NCBI GenBank assembly: GCA_028821125.1 | Contig: JAPPHD010000165.1 | Span: 1-64,000, forward strand | Reading direction: 5' to 3' | DNA from: Gammaproteobacteria bacterium | GTDB lineage: Bacteria; Pseudomonadota; Gammaproteobacteria; Pseudomonadales; Azotimanducaceae | DNA: 64,000 nucleotides | Shown here: one piece after another, positions 23,227-31,753 of the stretch | Layout: each line of letters starts with the position of its first letter | Numbering within the stretch: the stretch's first letter is position 1 | The notes under the pieces: generated by a model | The model's database searches: none | Told to the model about the DNA's origin: nothing | Seen by the model: the letters and a program-made list of their open reading frames with translations, nothing else | Made by a program: the position numbers and the translations under genes

Positions 23227-26055
23227 TTACAGGCTGACCTTCACCCCCGCCGTGAACATGGTGCCGATGATGTCGTAGAACGCCAGCGTCGGGAAGTTGT
23301 ACCGGGGCGCCGCGGTATTCGGTACCAGGGGGGGCTTGTTGTCGAACAGGTTCCTGACCGAGACGTAGACCTGCAGGCTCCGTTCGTCGCGCATGTTCCA
23401 GGTATAGCTGCCGGTGATGTCGGTGTAGTACTGCGCGGAGACGGGCGGTTCGTCCCAGATCTGGTTGGGCTCATAGCCCAGCGTCAGCTTGCCGATCATG
23501 CGTTCCTGCAGCAGCAGCGACCAGGCGCCCCGGGTGTAATGCACCTGCAGGTGGGCTTTCAGGTCGGGGATCAGGTGGGTTCCGGCCGTCTCCACCACGG
23601 GCAGGAAGGGGCTTGCCTGGGTCTTGTAGTCATCGATGTAGGTGAGGAACAGGCGGCCGCCGAGCGAGCCGGCGCCGAGTTCCGTGTTGTACGAGACCTC
23701 CAGGTCAAAACCCTTGGTATCGATCAGCGAACTGTTGGTCGGGCCCGAAAGTACCAGCGTGGGGAAGTTCCCGGGCGAGGTGTCCGAAGCCGAGATGGGC
23801 CGCTGCACCTGCCCGCAGATGGGATCTTCGCCGCCGCTGAAGAAGCACTGGTCCACCACGTTCTGGGTGGACAGCGTGGCGATGGCGCCTTCGAGTTCAA
23901 GGTCGAAGAAGTCGAGCGCGAGGCTCAGGCCCGGCAGGAAGCTCGGCCGCACCACCACGCCGAAACTCAGGGAATCCGCCTCTTCCGGCAACAGGTTCGG
24001 GTTGCCGCCGCCGGCGGTGAGCACGACGCCCCCTGCTCCGGTCTGCGGATCGTTCAGTGTCGAGCGCCCGGCCGCGCCGCTCTGGCCGAGGTCGAAGAGG
24101 GTCGGCGCCCGGATGTCGCGGGACCGCGTGATGCGGAACAGCACGTCTTCGACGGGCCGCCAGGTACCGCCCACCTTCCAGGTGGTCACCGCGCCGCTGG
24201 TGCTGTAGTCGGTGCGGCGTATGGCGCCGTTGATGTCCAGGGAATGGAACAGCGGCATGTCCGCGAGCAACGGAACGTTCACCTCGCCAAACGCCTCCTT
24301 GACGTTCAGGTCCGCATCCGCGCTCGCACGGGTGGCGAACCAGAAGCGCGGAGCGCCGGGGCGGAGGCTGCGCAGCCCCGTGACCGGGCGGTCGACGGCC
24401 GGGTCCGTATTGCTGGTCATCTTGAAGTCCTGCCAGCGGTATTCGCCGCCGACGGCGAACGACAGGGGGCCGGCGGGCAGGTCGAACAGGGTGCCGTTCA
24501 GCGACACCGTGATCTGGTCCAGGGTGGTGTCCGCATCGTAGCGCGCCGTGCCGTGGATGTAGTCCACCGCTTCCGGCGATGCCGCGTTGACCCCCATGAC
24601 GTTGAACGGCACGCAGCCCGGGTACAGGTCCGGATGGGTCAGCGTTACCCGGCAGACAGTCTGCCCGGTCGCCGGGTCGACCACCGCGTCGGCCGCCGCG
24701 TGGAACTTGCGCAATTCGGGCGTGTCGACCTCCTCGGCGAACTGATCGCTCTCGCCCCGCGCATAGTTCAGGTTCCAGGTGAAACGCTCGCCAATATCCC
24801 CTTCCAGGCCCAGCACGATGGTGAAGTGGTCCGTATCGTCCTTGGCCGGGGAGAGGGGAGAGTCGGTGACATACTTGTTGATGAAGAACACATCGATGCC
24901 CTCGGCGGTCATCCGCTCCTGCAGCCCCGCGGGAATGAACGGGTTACCGCTGTACACCGCCTGGCCGAAGTCGAAGTAGTTGAAACCCGAGGTCACATCC
25001 ACGTCGGCGATCGAATACACGCCCATGACATTGGCCCGCACGGCGCCGAAGTCATAGTCGAGCCGGAAGAAGGCCTGATTGGAGGCGGCGTCCTCGGTGA
25101 TGGTCTGGTCGATCTGCAGCGCGGTGCCGTCGCCGCCCACCACGCTGGCGCCGGAGCCGGTGGGGGTGCCGAAATCGAAGAACCGGTACTCGCCGGCGCG
25201 GGGGAAGTAGGTGCCGAACAGGGGCCCGCCCAGTGCATGGCCGCCGTCGCTGATGATCACCCAGCGGGCGTTCTCGTAGATGACCAGGGGATTGCCGGCG
25301 GTGCCCGGCGGGCCGCCGCCCGGGGTCTTGCCTGCCGCGATATAGGAGATCGTGCCCTGGGAGCCCCGGTCCTTCATCTTGATGCCTTCGGTCTCGAACC
25401 TCTCGAGACTGAACATGAAGTGGCCGCGCTCGCCAAGCTGAAAGCCGCCCGCCACGCCTGCCCGGTAATCGAAGGAATCCCCATGCCTGGAGACGCCGGC
25501 GGAGCTTTCCACTTTCATCCCGGTGAAGTCGTGGTCCAGGATGTAATTCACCGCTCCGGCGACCGCGTCGGATCCATACGCCGCCGAAGCGCCGGCGGTC
25601 ACCACGTCAACCCGGTCGAGGAGCATCTGCGGAATGATTTCCGAGTTCACGAAACCGGTGTAGGTGGTGGGCGGCAGGCGCACACCGTCGAGCATGATCA
25701 GGGTGCGCTGGGAGCCGAAGTTGCGCAGGTCCAGCGTCTGCCCCCGCCCGCTGGAGATGCCGGCCTTGCCCCCGGAGTTGAAGCTGCGGGAGCCGATGAA
25801 CTGCGGCAATTCCTGCAGCGCATCGACGATGTTGGTGGGATTGGATTGCCTGAGATCGTCGATCGGCGTGATGGTGACCGGCGTCGGCGCCTCGAACCCG
25901 TCGGTCCGCAGCCGGGTTCCCGTGACGACGATCTCCTCGAGTGCCGCGGCTTCCTGGGATTCTTCTGCGCTCAGGAAACCCGGGAACGAAAGCAGACCGG
26001 CGGAAACGGCCAGGACGCCGGATATACCACTGGCAGACAATAGTTTTTTGTTCAT
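23227..26055 (-). CDS. TonB-dependent outer-membrane receptor
   Basis: Full-length receptor of 942 residues with signal peptide 1-30, TonB box LEEIVVTGTR (39-48), plug domain to about 200 and a 22-strand barrel. The type with GTRLRTDGFEAPTPV after the box is common among receptors for large organic substrates rather than siderophores, though the ligand cannot be read from sequence. It is the first large gene downstream of a strong promoter (26108-26080) and precedes six envelope redox genes on the same strand, so it is likely to import the compound or metal complex that the system uses. ATG start with GGGGAG ribosome site. Confidence 0.93.
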   Translation of the reverse strand: MNKKLLSASGISGVLAVSAGLLSFPGFLSAEESQEAAALEEIVVTGTRLRTDGFEAPTPVTITPIDDLRQSNPTNIVDALQELPQFIGSRSFNSGGKAGISSGRGQTLDLRNFGSQRTLIMLDGVRLPPTTYTGFVNSEIIPQMLLDRVDVVTAGASAAYGSDAVAGAVNYILDHDFTGMKVESSAGVSRHGDSFDYRAGVAGGFQLGERGHFMFSLERFETEGIKMKDRGSQGTISYIAAGKTPGGGPPGTAGNPLVIYENARWVIISDGGHALGGPLFGTYFPRAGEYRFFDFGTPTGSGASVVGGDGTALQIDQTITEDAASNQAFFRLDYDFGAVRANVMGVYSIADVDVTSGFNYFDFGQAVYSGNPFIPAGLQERMTAEGIDVFFINKYVTDSPLSPAKDDTDHFTIVLGLEGDIGERFTWNLNYARGESDQFAEEVDTPELRKFHAAADAVVDPATGQTVCRVTLTHPDLYPGCVPFNVMGVNAASPEAVDYIHGTARYDADTTLDQITVSLNGTLFDLPAGPLSFAVGGEYRWQDFKMTSNTDPAVDRPVTGLRSLRPGAPRFWFATRASADADLNVKEAFGEVNVPLLADMPLFHSLDINGAIRRTDYSTSGAVTTWKVGGTWRPVEDVLFRITRSRDIRAPTLFDLGQSGAAGRSTLNDPQTGAGGVVLTAGGGNPNLLPEEADSLSFGVVVRPSFLPGLSLALDFFDLELEGAIATLSTQNVVDQCFFSGGEDPICGQVQRPISASDTSPGNFPTLVLSGPTNSSLIDTKGFDLEVSYNTELGAGSLGGRLFLTYIDDYKTQASPFLPVVETAGTHLIPDLKAHLQVHYTRGAWSLLLQERMIGKLTLGYEPNQIWDEPPVSAQYYTDITGSYTWNMRDERSLQVYVSVRNLFDNKPPLVPNTAAPRYNFPTLAFYDIIGTMFTAGVKVSL

Positions 26056-26079
26056 GCTGCTCCCCTGTACCTCGGTTGA

Positions 26080-26108
26080 GTTATACCGTGTTGCCCCGGC
26101 TTTCTCAA
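26080..26108 (-). promoter_or_regulatory. Sigma-70 promoter of the TonB-redox operon
   Basis: Minus strand: TTGAGA (26108-26103, five of six consensus), 17-bp spacer, TATAAC (26085-26080, five of six). Start of transcription near 26073, about 18 nt before the ATG at 26055. It would drive the receptor and the six genes down to 15278 independently of the two genes upstream. Confidence 0.65.
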
Positions 26109-26196
26109 CAATGACGCCCGGTTTCGGGCAGGGTCGAAACGGCGGATCTTCGCGGTACTGCCCGCCGATCGAAAGCGGATCCGGATCGACCGGGAT

Positions 26197-26565
26197 TCAT
26201 TCACGCGGGCTAAACGATGCGCAATTTCCAACACCTTCGACGGAACCGCTCAGGATCGCGCATTGCCCGCAACGCGCGTCCTCGTCTTCGGCAGTGAAAA
26301 ACGCACATCCGGAACACCGGGTTGCCGGGTCGTCCGAGAGCGGCACGTATTCCATCGCCGAACGCAGGCTCGCATCGGCGCCGCTCAACAGCTCAGGATC
26401 GACACAGGGCCCCGCTTCGCCCGCCCGGGCGGCATGCGTGGTCTTTGACGCGATGCACCACCCCAGGGTTGCGGTCAGTCCACCCCGGATTAGTACGCGC
26501 CGTGACAGGAGGCGCCCGAACTCTGGCAGCGGTGCCCTGCCGCCAATGCCTGCCCCTTCCGCCAT
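26197..26565 (-). CDS. High-potential iron-sulfur protein (HiPIP)
   Basis: Small periplasmic [4Fe-4S] electron carrier of 122 residues. SRRVLIRGG (21-29) plus a hydrophobic run is a Tat-like signal, as expected for a protein exported with its cluster. Cys 84, 87, 102 and 115 have near-canonical HiPIP spacing (C-x2-C-x14-C-x12-C), with RCSGCAFF and NCASF flanks; Cys99 is an extra Cys in place of a Gly-x-Cys neighbour. HiPIPs carry electrons between periplasmic complexes and oxidases or reaction centres. It starts 18 bp after the hydrolase gene, and the TonB promoter lies just downstream. It is a plausible soluble acceptor for the haem proteins of this cluster. Confidence 0.85.
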   Translation of the reverse strand: MAEGAGIGGRAPLPEFGRLLSRRVLIRGGLTATLGWCIASKTTHAARAGEAGPCVDPELLSGADASLRSAMEYVPLSDDPATRCSGCAFFTAEDEDARCGQCAILSGSVEGVGNCASFSPRE

Positions 26566-26583
26566 GCCCTTGCCGGCTCGCTT

Positions 26584-28071
26584 CTAATTGCCGATGCCGG
26601 AGGCCGCTGCTTCGGCGCGCAGGCGCTGCGCATCGGCTTCGAGCAGGAAACGATCGGTCACCGCGCGGCCGGCCGCCTCGGCGACCTGCTGCATGTATGC
26701 CTGACGGGTCGGGTAGCGGCGGGCGAGTTCGCTCTTTTCGAACGGCACGAAGGATCCGATCAGAAAGCAGAATCCCGCCCCGGTGTTGTTGGGCAGATAG
26801 CTGCCGAGCGGTGCCTCCAGGCTGGGCAGGCGCACGCCGCCCACGGCGTTGCCCGCGGCATCCCGTGCAATCTCCCTGGCCCCGTCCGTGCCGTCGACCA
26901 GGTCGATTACCCGGCTCGGCGGCGGCTCGACGGTACCGCGCACCCACAGGTCAATGACCTCCAGCAACGCCGACTGCACGTAGCCGATGGGGACCGGGTT
27001 GACCGGATTGTCGCAACCGGCAGCGAAATCGGGCAGGCCGAGATCGCGGGCGAGTGCCCTGCCGCCTTCGTCGACGGTGGCCTGGTCCACGTGCGCACCG
27101 CCGGCCATCTCGTAGATGCGTACCAGGGGATGTTCCGGCGGATGCTGGCGCAACCGGTGCGAACGGGGAACCTCCGTCTCTGTCTGGAAACGCACTACCG
27201 GCACATCGACATGGATCAGGTTGCGCCGGTCCCCCGGGGGCAGACCCTCGGTTTCCGGTGTAGGCCGATTGACGTTTTTCGCCGAACCGCCGGCCGACAG
27301 GAAGTAACCGTCGATCAGGGGGGCGCCATCGGGCATCCGCTCGCGGTCGTGAAAGGAATTGGCGTAAGTGACCTGGTAGGCTACAGATTGCGAGTAGCCA
27401 GTCAGGATGGTGCGCTCCACTGCGAAACCGGCCAGGGGATTGCTTTTGGCCCCCGGAGATTTCAGCAGGGCCGCAACCTCGCTCAACATGTCCCAGACCT
27501 GGCCGAAATACGGCATTTCCAGTTGCGCGTAGCGGCTGCTGTTGCGCGCCGGATACGGGTCCCTCCCCCATTTTTCGCGCAGGAAGTCCAGCGCCACGGG
27601 CTTGCTGGTGAGCCCCGCATAAACGGCGCCGGCCCGCATCACGTAGTCGTGGGTGTTCTGCCAGATGGGATCGCCGTCCCAGCCGGCGGTCGGGTTGAGC
27701 ACCTCCAGATACAGGGTGCCATTGAAGCGCCCCGCATCCGCAGGCCTGCGGACCAGCAGGCGGGAGGTGTAGGGAATGCCCTCCTCACGCACGCGTACCG
27801 CGCTGCTCTGCGCCTCGTCATGCTCGAATTCGTAGATGTTGGCGTCCCCAAAAACCAGGAACTCCTCCTCGAGGTAGCCGTATTGCCCGAGATCCTCGTA
27901 CCAGGCGATAAAGGGGGCTGAGCGGGTCTCTTCGTCGCCGGGAACCACCGGCAGCGGTGTGGTGACGGGAACATCGATGGCGTGGACCAAACCGGAAAGC
28001 GACCAAACCAGCGAAAGTGCAGTCATGTGGGCCAGGCGCAAAATGTACAACCATGGCGATTCCGGCTGCAT
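26584..28071 (-). CDS. Secreted alpha/beta-hydrolase-domain protein (PF20091-like)
   Basis: Exported hydrolase of 495 residues. The signal peptide covers about 14-32, ending in LVHAID. The nucleophile region is TGYSQSVAYQVTY (Ser in GYSQS), and a late GAHVDQAT segment holds a His. Size and motifs match the alpha/beta-hydrolase-domain family PF20091, whose members are secreted esterases of unknown substrate. ATG at 28071 is preferred over an upstream in-frame ATG (28152) because AGGAAGGGG sits directly before it and the signal peptide begins there. It is the first gene of the minus-strand cluster that leads to HiPIP, TonB and the cytochromes. Confidence 0.85.
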   Translation of the reverse strand: MQPESPWLYILRLAHMTALSLVWSLSGLVHAIDVPVTTPLPVVPGDEETRSAPFIAWYEDLGQYGYLEEEFLVFGDANIYEFEHDEAQSSAVRVREEGIPYTSRLLVRRPADAGRFNGTLYLEVLNPTAGWDGDPIWQNTHDYVMRAGAVYAGLTSKPVALDFLREKWGRDPYPARNSSRYAQLEMPYFGQVWDMLSEVAALLKSPGAKSNPLAGFAVERTILTGYSQSVAYQVTYANSFHDRERMPDGAPLIDGYFLSAGGSAKNVNRPTPETEGLPPGDRRNLIHVDVPVVRFQTETEVPRSHRLRQHPPEHPLVRIYEMAGGAHVDQATVDEGGRALARDLGLPDFAAGCDNPVNPVPIGYVQSALLEVIDLWVRGTVEPPPSRVIDLVDGTDGAREIARDAAGNAVGGVRLPSLEAPLGSYLPNNTGAGFCFLIGSFVPFEKSELARRYPTRQAYMQQVAEAAGRAVTDRFLLEADAQRLRAEAAASGIGN

Positions 28072-28441
28072 GGTCCCCTTCCTGACGATCGAAATCCGAA
28101 TATAGCGAAACCCCCGCAACCCGTCACTCGGCCGGGCCGATGCCGCCGCCATGGAACGACTGCAAGCACGTAGCAGCGAGCTTGCATGTAATAACTCTCA
28201 AGCCTTTAATTTTAAATAATAAATTGTTTCACATAGTAGCTTCAGTCGCGACAGCGAGTTCGCATGCGGGGCTTCCCTTTCGGCGCACGGCCACATCATC
28301 CTGCGGTACTCAAGGCTTTCGGACGAGCTTAACGCGCCGAAAGGGAAGCCCCGCATGCGAACTCTTTCCCGACATCCGGCGTTGTACCTGCGCGTTGGCG
28401 TCGCGGCGGGCGTCCGCGATTCCAAGGGGTGGTCGGTTTCC
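28072..28441. other. 370-bp intergenic region with long inverted repeat and AT-rich patch
   Basis: Gap between the luciferase-like gene stop (28442) and the secreted hydrolase start (28071). It contains the 31-bp perfect inverted repeat at 28256-28364 and an AT-rich stretch (28190-28250) that contrasts strongly with the GC-rich surroundings and may be the promoter region of the downstream cluster. I could not fix a single -35/-10 pair. Confidence 0.6.
28256..28364. repeat. Perfect 31-bp inverted repeat with 47-nt spacer (hairpin element D)
   Basis: Left arm 28256-28286 and right arm 28334-28364 are perfect reverse complements over all 31 bases; the spacer is 28287-28333. The arm begins GAGTTCGCATGCGGGG, partly like the GAGAGCAGGCATGCGG arms of elements B and C, and the total of 109 bp is close to their 115. 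It lies between two transcription units on the same strand and could end one of them or mask the next. Confidence 0.9.
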
Positions 28442-29467
28442 TTATCGCCCCAGCTTCAAGTCGTTCCGGACGTTCGGCAGCACCTCGGACGCCAGATATT
28501 CGATACGCCGGCTGCCGCTTTCCACCGATTCGCCGGGGAATTGGGCCCAGAAGTGCACATCGGCGATCTCGGGGTAGTCCGTGAGCATCTGCGTCAGGTT
28601 TGCCACGGCGCCATCGGCATCGCAGAGTTCGTAGAGCCCGCCTTCAATCGCGCTCGCGGCATCCCGGAACAGCGGCACGGATTCAGGTGGCCCGAAGGCG
28701 CCCCAGGAGATGTACTGGTTGGCCTGATACAGGACGTGCTCCCCGATTCGCGCCGCCTCCGCCTCGGGGTCGGGGGCGACGATCATCCAGTTGCCGGCGC
28801 AGATGACCCCTTGGGAGCGCTCCTTACCCTGTTCCTGCAGGGCCTTGATGTACAGGTCGTGCCCGATGCCGCCGGTGGAGAGAAATCCGTCGCCGAGCCG
28901 CGCCGCCCGGGCGATCGCCGGTTCCGCCATGCCGCCCATGAGGAGCCTCGGCGCCTCGGCGGGGACCGGGGCGACAGGCAGCCCGTCAATCCGGTAGCGC
29001 TTGCCCTCGATGGTGACGGGGCTGCCGGACCAGGCTTGGCGGATGATGTCGATGCCCTCTTCCATCAGGCTCGGCCGGTGGTTGAGCCGCCGCCCGAAAT
29101 AGTCGAATTCCAACGCCCGGTAACCGAGGCCGACACCGAGGTCGAAGCGTCCGCCGGTGAGGATCGATACGGCCGCCGCGTCCTCCGCGAGGCGCACGGG
29201 ATCGGCCAGCGGCAGCAGCATCAGGTTGGTGCCGATGCGCATGCGTGAGGTGCGCTCGCCGATGGCGGCGGCCAGCACCAGCGGCGAGGGCGTGTAGCCG
29301 TCCTCGCAGAAGTGGTGTTCCGTCAGCCAGACCGAATCGAAGCCGAGGGTTTCCGCCCAGGCGATCTGATCAAGGGACTGGCGGTAAAGTTGCTCGAAGG
29401 AAACCGCGCTCGGTGCCGGGTTCCTGAAGTCGTACCAGAGTCCGAAGTTTACGCGGCGTTCGCTCAT
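28442..29467 (-). CDS. LLM-class flavin-dependent oxidoreductase
   Basis: Luciferase-like enzyme of 341 residues with WLTEHHFCEDG (47-57), RMRIGTNLMLLPLADPVRLAE near 75-95 and LTGGRFDLGVGLGYR near 101-115, typical of monooxygenases that attack hydrophobic substrates. It overlaps the hydrolase gene upstream by four bases, so both are probably made together; an oxygenase plus esterase pair is a common way to open a ketone through an ester (Baeyer-Villiger then hydrolysis). That pathway reading is inference. It is the last gene of the unit that starts with the SnoaL-like gene. Confidence 0.87.
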   Translation of the reverse strand: MSERRVNFGLWYDFRNPAPSAVSFEQLYRQSLDQIAWAETLGFDSVWLTEHHFCEDGYTPSPLVLAAAIGERTSRMRIGTNLMLLPLADPVRLAEDAAAVSILTGGRFDLGVGLGYRALEFDYFGRRLNHRPSLMEEGIDIIRQAWSGSPVTIEGKRYRIDGLPVAPVPAEAPRLLMGGMAEPAIARAARLGDGFLSTGGIGHDLYIKALQEQGKERSQGVICAGNWMIVAPDPEAEAARIGEHVLYQANQYISWGAFGPPESVPLFRDAASAIEGGLYELCDADGAVANLTQMLTDYPEIADVHFWAQFPGESVESGSRRIEYLASEVLPNVRNDLKLGR

Positions 29468-30273
29468 GACGGTCTCCGAGCCAGAAAGTCGAGTAGTAGG
29501 GAGTGGTAGCGGTCACGGTCCTCCAGAAACGGGGCATGGCCGCAGTCCTCGAAAATTTCGAGTTCGGCACACGGTAGGGTGTTCGCGGCGAATCGCCCTA
29601 TATCGGCGGGAACAACGCCGTCGGCTCCCCCGGCGACCACCAGCGCCGGGCAGGCGAGCCCTGCCATGGCTTCGCGCTGGTCGAGATCCGCCAGGGCGGC
29701 CAGTGAAGCATCCGCCGCCGGGCTCGCCTCCAGAGCGATCTGCCAGGCCCGCTGCTTGACCGCCTCGCCGACATCCACGGCGAACACGCCGTCGAAGTAG
29801 AGGGTTCTGAGGAAGTTGACGCGGTCCGCGCGCAAGGCGGCGACCGTCGCCTTGACATCTTCCGGCAGCCCGCCGCAGGCAAATCCTTCCGCCTGGGTGT
29901 AGCGCGGCGTGGCGCCTCCCGTCAGCACCAGGCCCCCAAGGCCATTGCCCATCCGCACCGCGGCATCGACAACCACGGCGCCTCCCAGCGACCAGCCGTT
30001 CAGTACCGGGCGCTCAAGCCTCAAATGCCGGCAGAGCATTGCCACGTCGGCCCCGAGCGCTTCGATGGAAACGTCCGTGAAATCCTTGTCAGACTCGCCA
30101 CAGCATCGGTGATCGTATGCGACGACCCCGAATCCCGCATCGGCAAGCCGTGCCGCGGTGTCGTCCCAGATCCGGCATCCCATGCCCCAACCATGGGACA
30201 GCACCACCGTACGTTTTCCCGGATGATGCTCGAAATAGATCTCCTTCCCGGAGTCAACCCGCAATCTGCCCAT
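29464..30273 (-). CDS. Alpha/beta hydrolase
   Basis: Cytoplasmic alpha/beta hydrolase of 269 residues, without signal peptide. It shows the oxyanion region HGWGMGCRIWDD (about 27-38), the nucleophile elbow NGWSLGG (Ser about 95) and a terminal ED-CGHAPFLED His. It resembles haloperoxidase, ester and carbon-carbon bond hydrolases; substrate unknown. The start overlaps the MFS gene stop by 20 bases and the stop overlaps the luciferase-like start by four. Encoded as the middle of a transporter-hydrolase-oxygenase unit. Confidence 0.85.
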   Translation of the reverse strand: MGRLRVDSGKEIYFEHHPGKRTVVLSHGWGMGCRIWDDTAARLADAGFGVVAYDHRCCGESDKDFTDVSIEALGADVAMLCRHLRLERPVLNGWSLGGAVVVDAAVRMGNGLGGLVLTGGATPRYTQAEGFACGGLPEDVKATVAALRADRVNFLRTLYFDGVFAVDVGEAVKQRAWQIALEASPAADASLAALADLDQREAMAGLACPALVVAGGADGVVPADIGRFAANTLPCAELEIFEDCGHAPFLEDRDRYHSLLLDFLARRPS

Positions 30274-31633
30274 GTCCCTTCTCCCGGATTGTGATTTGTC
30301 TGTCGAATTCGCGCGCGAGCCGGGCCACGGCCTCGCGCAGCGGCTTCAGGCTGAGCGCCAGGCAGACGCCCGCCACGGCGTAGTTGACCACGGCCAGCGA
30401 CGAGAGCGACAGGTCGATGGCATCCTCCCGCCCGAACACGTAATCGTTCATCAATCCCACGATCAGCGGCGCCAGCAGATAGGCCAGAAAGTTTACGCAA
30501 ATCAGGTAGAGCGCGATCATCTGGCCCCGCATCTGATTGGGCGCAATCGCTCCAAGCGCCGCATTGCTCAAACCCGGCGGCATGGCCATCGTGAAGGTGA
30601 TGGGCACCAGCAACACCGCTGCCACGAGCCCGCTGTCGAACAGGGGTAGAGCGACGGCAACCGGCCCAAGTACCAGTACACCCCACAACGTGACCCGCAT
30701 GGGCGCGTCGGCCCCTCCCCTGGCGATGAGCCGGCCCGCGTAGTATCCGGCGAATACGCTGCCGACGATGCCGGCCACCAGCGCGACGATGCCGTAGGTC
30801 AGGCCGATGTCCGTCCTCGACCAGTCATGCTTGCGCACGAAGAACTCGACCACCCACGTCATGAATGCCCAGCCCTGGATCGCGAGGCACAGGTAGGCGA
30901 CGAAGTGAAAGGTCAGATACCTGCCGCGAGTCTTGACGAACGCCCAGATCTCGCGGACGGCAAATCCCGTCGCGTGTTCGGAAACCAGGCCTCGCCGCTT
31001 CGGCTCGGCGATGGTGAACATCACGGCCGCGAGCAGTATGCCCGGGAGGCCAACGGCCACGAGTACCATCTGCCACGAATACAGTTCACCGAACACCGGC
31101 AAAACGAAGTTCGGTTGCACTTCCAGCCAGTCGACGAGGGGGCCGCCGACGATGCTGGCAAGCCCCGTGCCGAGAAACGGCGCCGCGCCCATGATGCCGA
31201 AGGCGAGCGGCAGCCGCCGGGCGTCGAAGTAGTCGGCCAGCATCGACACCGAAGCCGGGCCCAGGGTCGCTTCGCCGATGCCGACGCCCATGCGGGCCAG
31301 AAAGAGGTTGCGAAAGTTGTCGGCCTTCCCCGCCAGTGCGGTCATCAGGCTCCAGGTGAATATGCCGGCGGCGATCAGGTTGCGGCGGTTGCTGTGATCG
31401 GCGGCCCGTGCCAGGGGAACGGTCGCGAGCGTATAGACCAGCGAGAACGCCAGCCCGATGATCAGCGAGATCTCGGTGTCGCTGAGGTTGCCCAGATCCC
31501 GCTTGATGGGGCCGATCATGACGTTGAGGATCTGCCGGTCGATGAACGACAGGGTCGACGCCACGGTCAGCAGGAACACCACGTACCACTGCACGCGCGG
31601 CGAATAGGGAATCTCAGCGGAGGCGCCGTTCAC
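30254..31633 (-). CDS. MFS transporter (Spinster-like)
   Basis: Twelve-helix major facilitator of 459 residues. SFIDRQILN in helix 1 (about 29-37), ARAADHSNRRNLIAAG between helices 2 and 3 and ARMGVGIGEATLGPAS in helix 4 are the Spinster-like/organic acid transporter signatures. A paralogue with the same signatures lies at 48616. Substrate unknown; the adjacent hydrolase and oxygenase suggest an organic acid or alcohol. ATG start; 120 bp separate it from the upstream flavoprotein gene, which may include a second promoter. Confidence 0.88.
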   Translation of the reverse strand: MNGASAEIPYSPRVQWYVVFLLTVASTLSFIDRQILNVMIGPIKRDLGNLSDTEISLIIGLAFSLVYTLATVPLARAADHSNRRNLIAAGIFTWSLMTALAGKADNFRNLFLARMGVGIGEATLGPASVSMLADYFDARRLPLAFGIMGAAPFLGTGLASIVGGPLVDWLEVQPNFVLPVFGELYSWQMVLVAVGLPGILLAAVMFTIAEPKRRGLVSEHATGFAVREIWAFVKTRGRYLTFHFVAYLCLAIQGWAFMTWVVEFFVRKHDWSRTDIGLTYGIVALVAGIVGSVFAGYYAGRLIARGGADAPMRVTLWGVLVLGPVAVALPLFDSGLVAAVLLVPITFTMAMPPGLSNAALGAIAPNQMRGQMIALYLICVNFLAYLLAPLIVGLMNDYVFGREDAIDLSLSSLAVVNYAVAGVCLALSLKPLREAVARLAREFDRQITIREKGHGQIAG

Positions 31634-31753
31634 CTGGTGTCCTGTGTCACAAATACGTTACCGTTCCGCGTGCCGCACAAGGGCTGTGGGCAGGCGCGGC
31701 GGCGACAGAATAGGCTACCCGCACTGGGCGTGGCCAGTCCGCGCGCTTCGCCT

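Noticed and set aside
22339..26043. A very long open frame on the plus strand, antisense to the TonB receptor
   Set aside because: GC-rich codon bias of the real minus-strand gene keeps the antisense frame open; it has no family motif, and the receptor on the other strand is full length.
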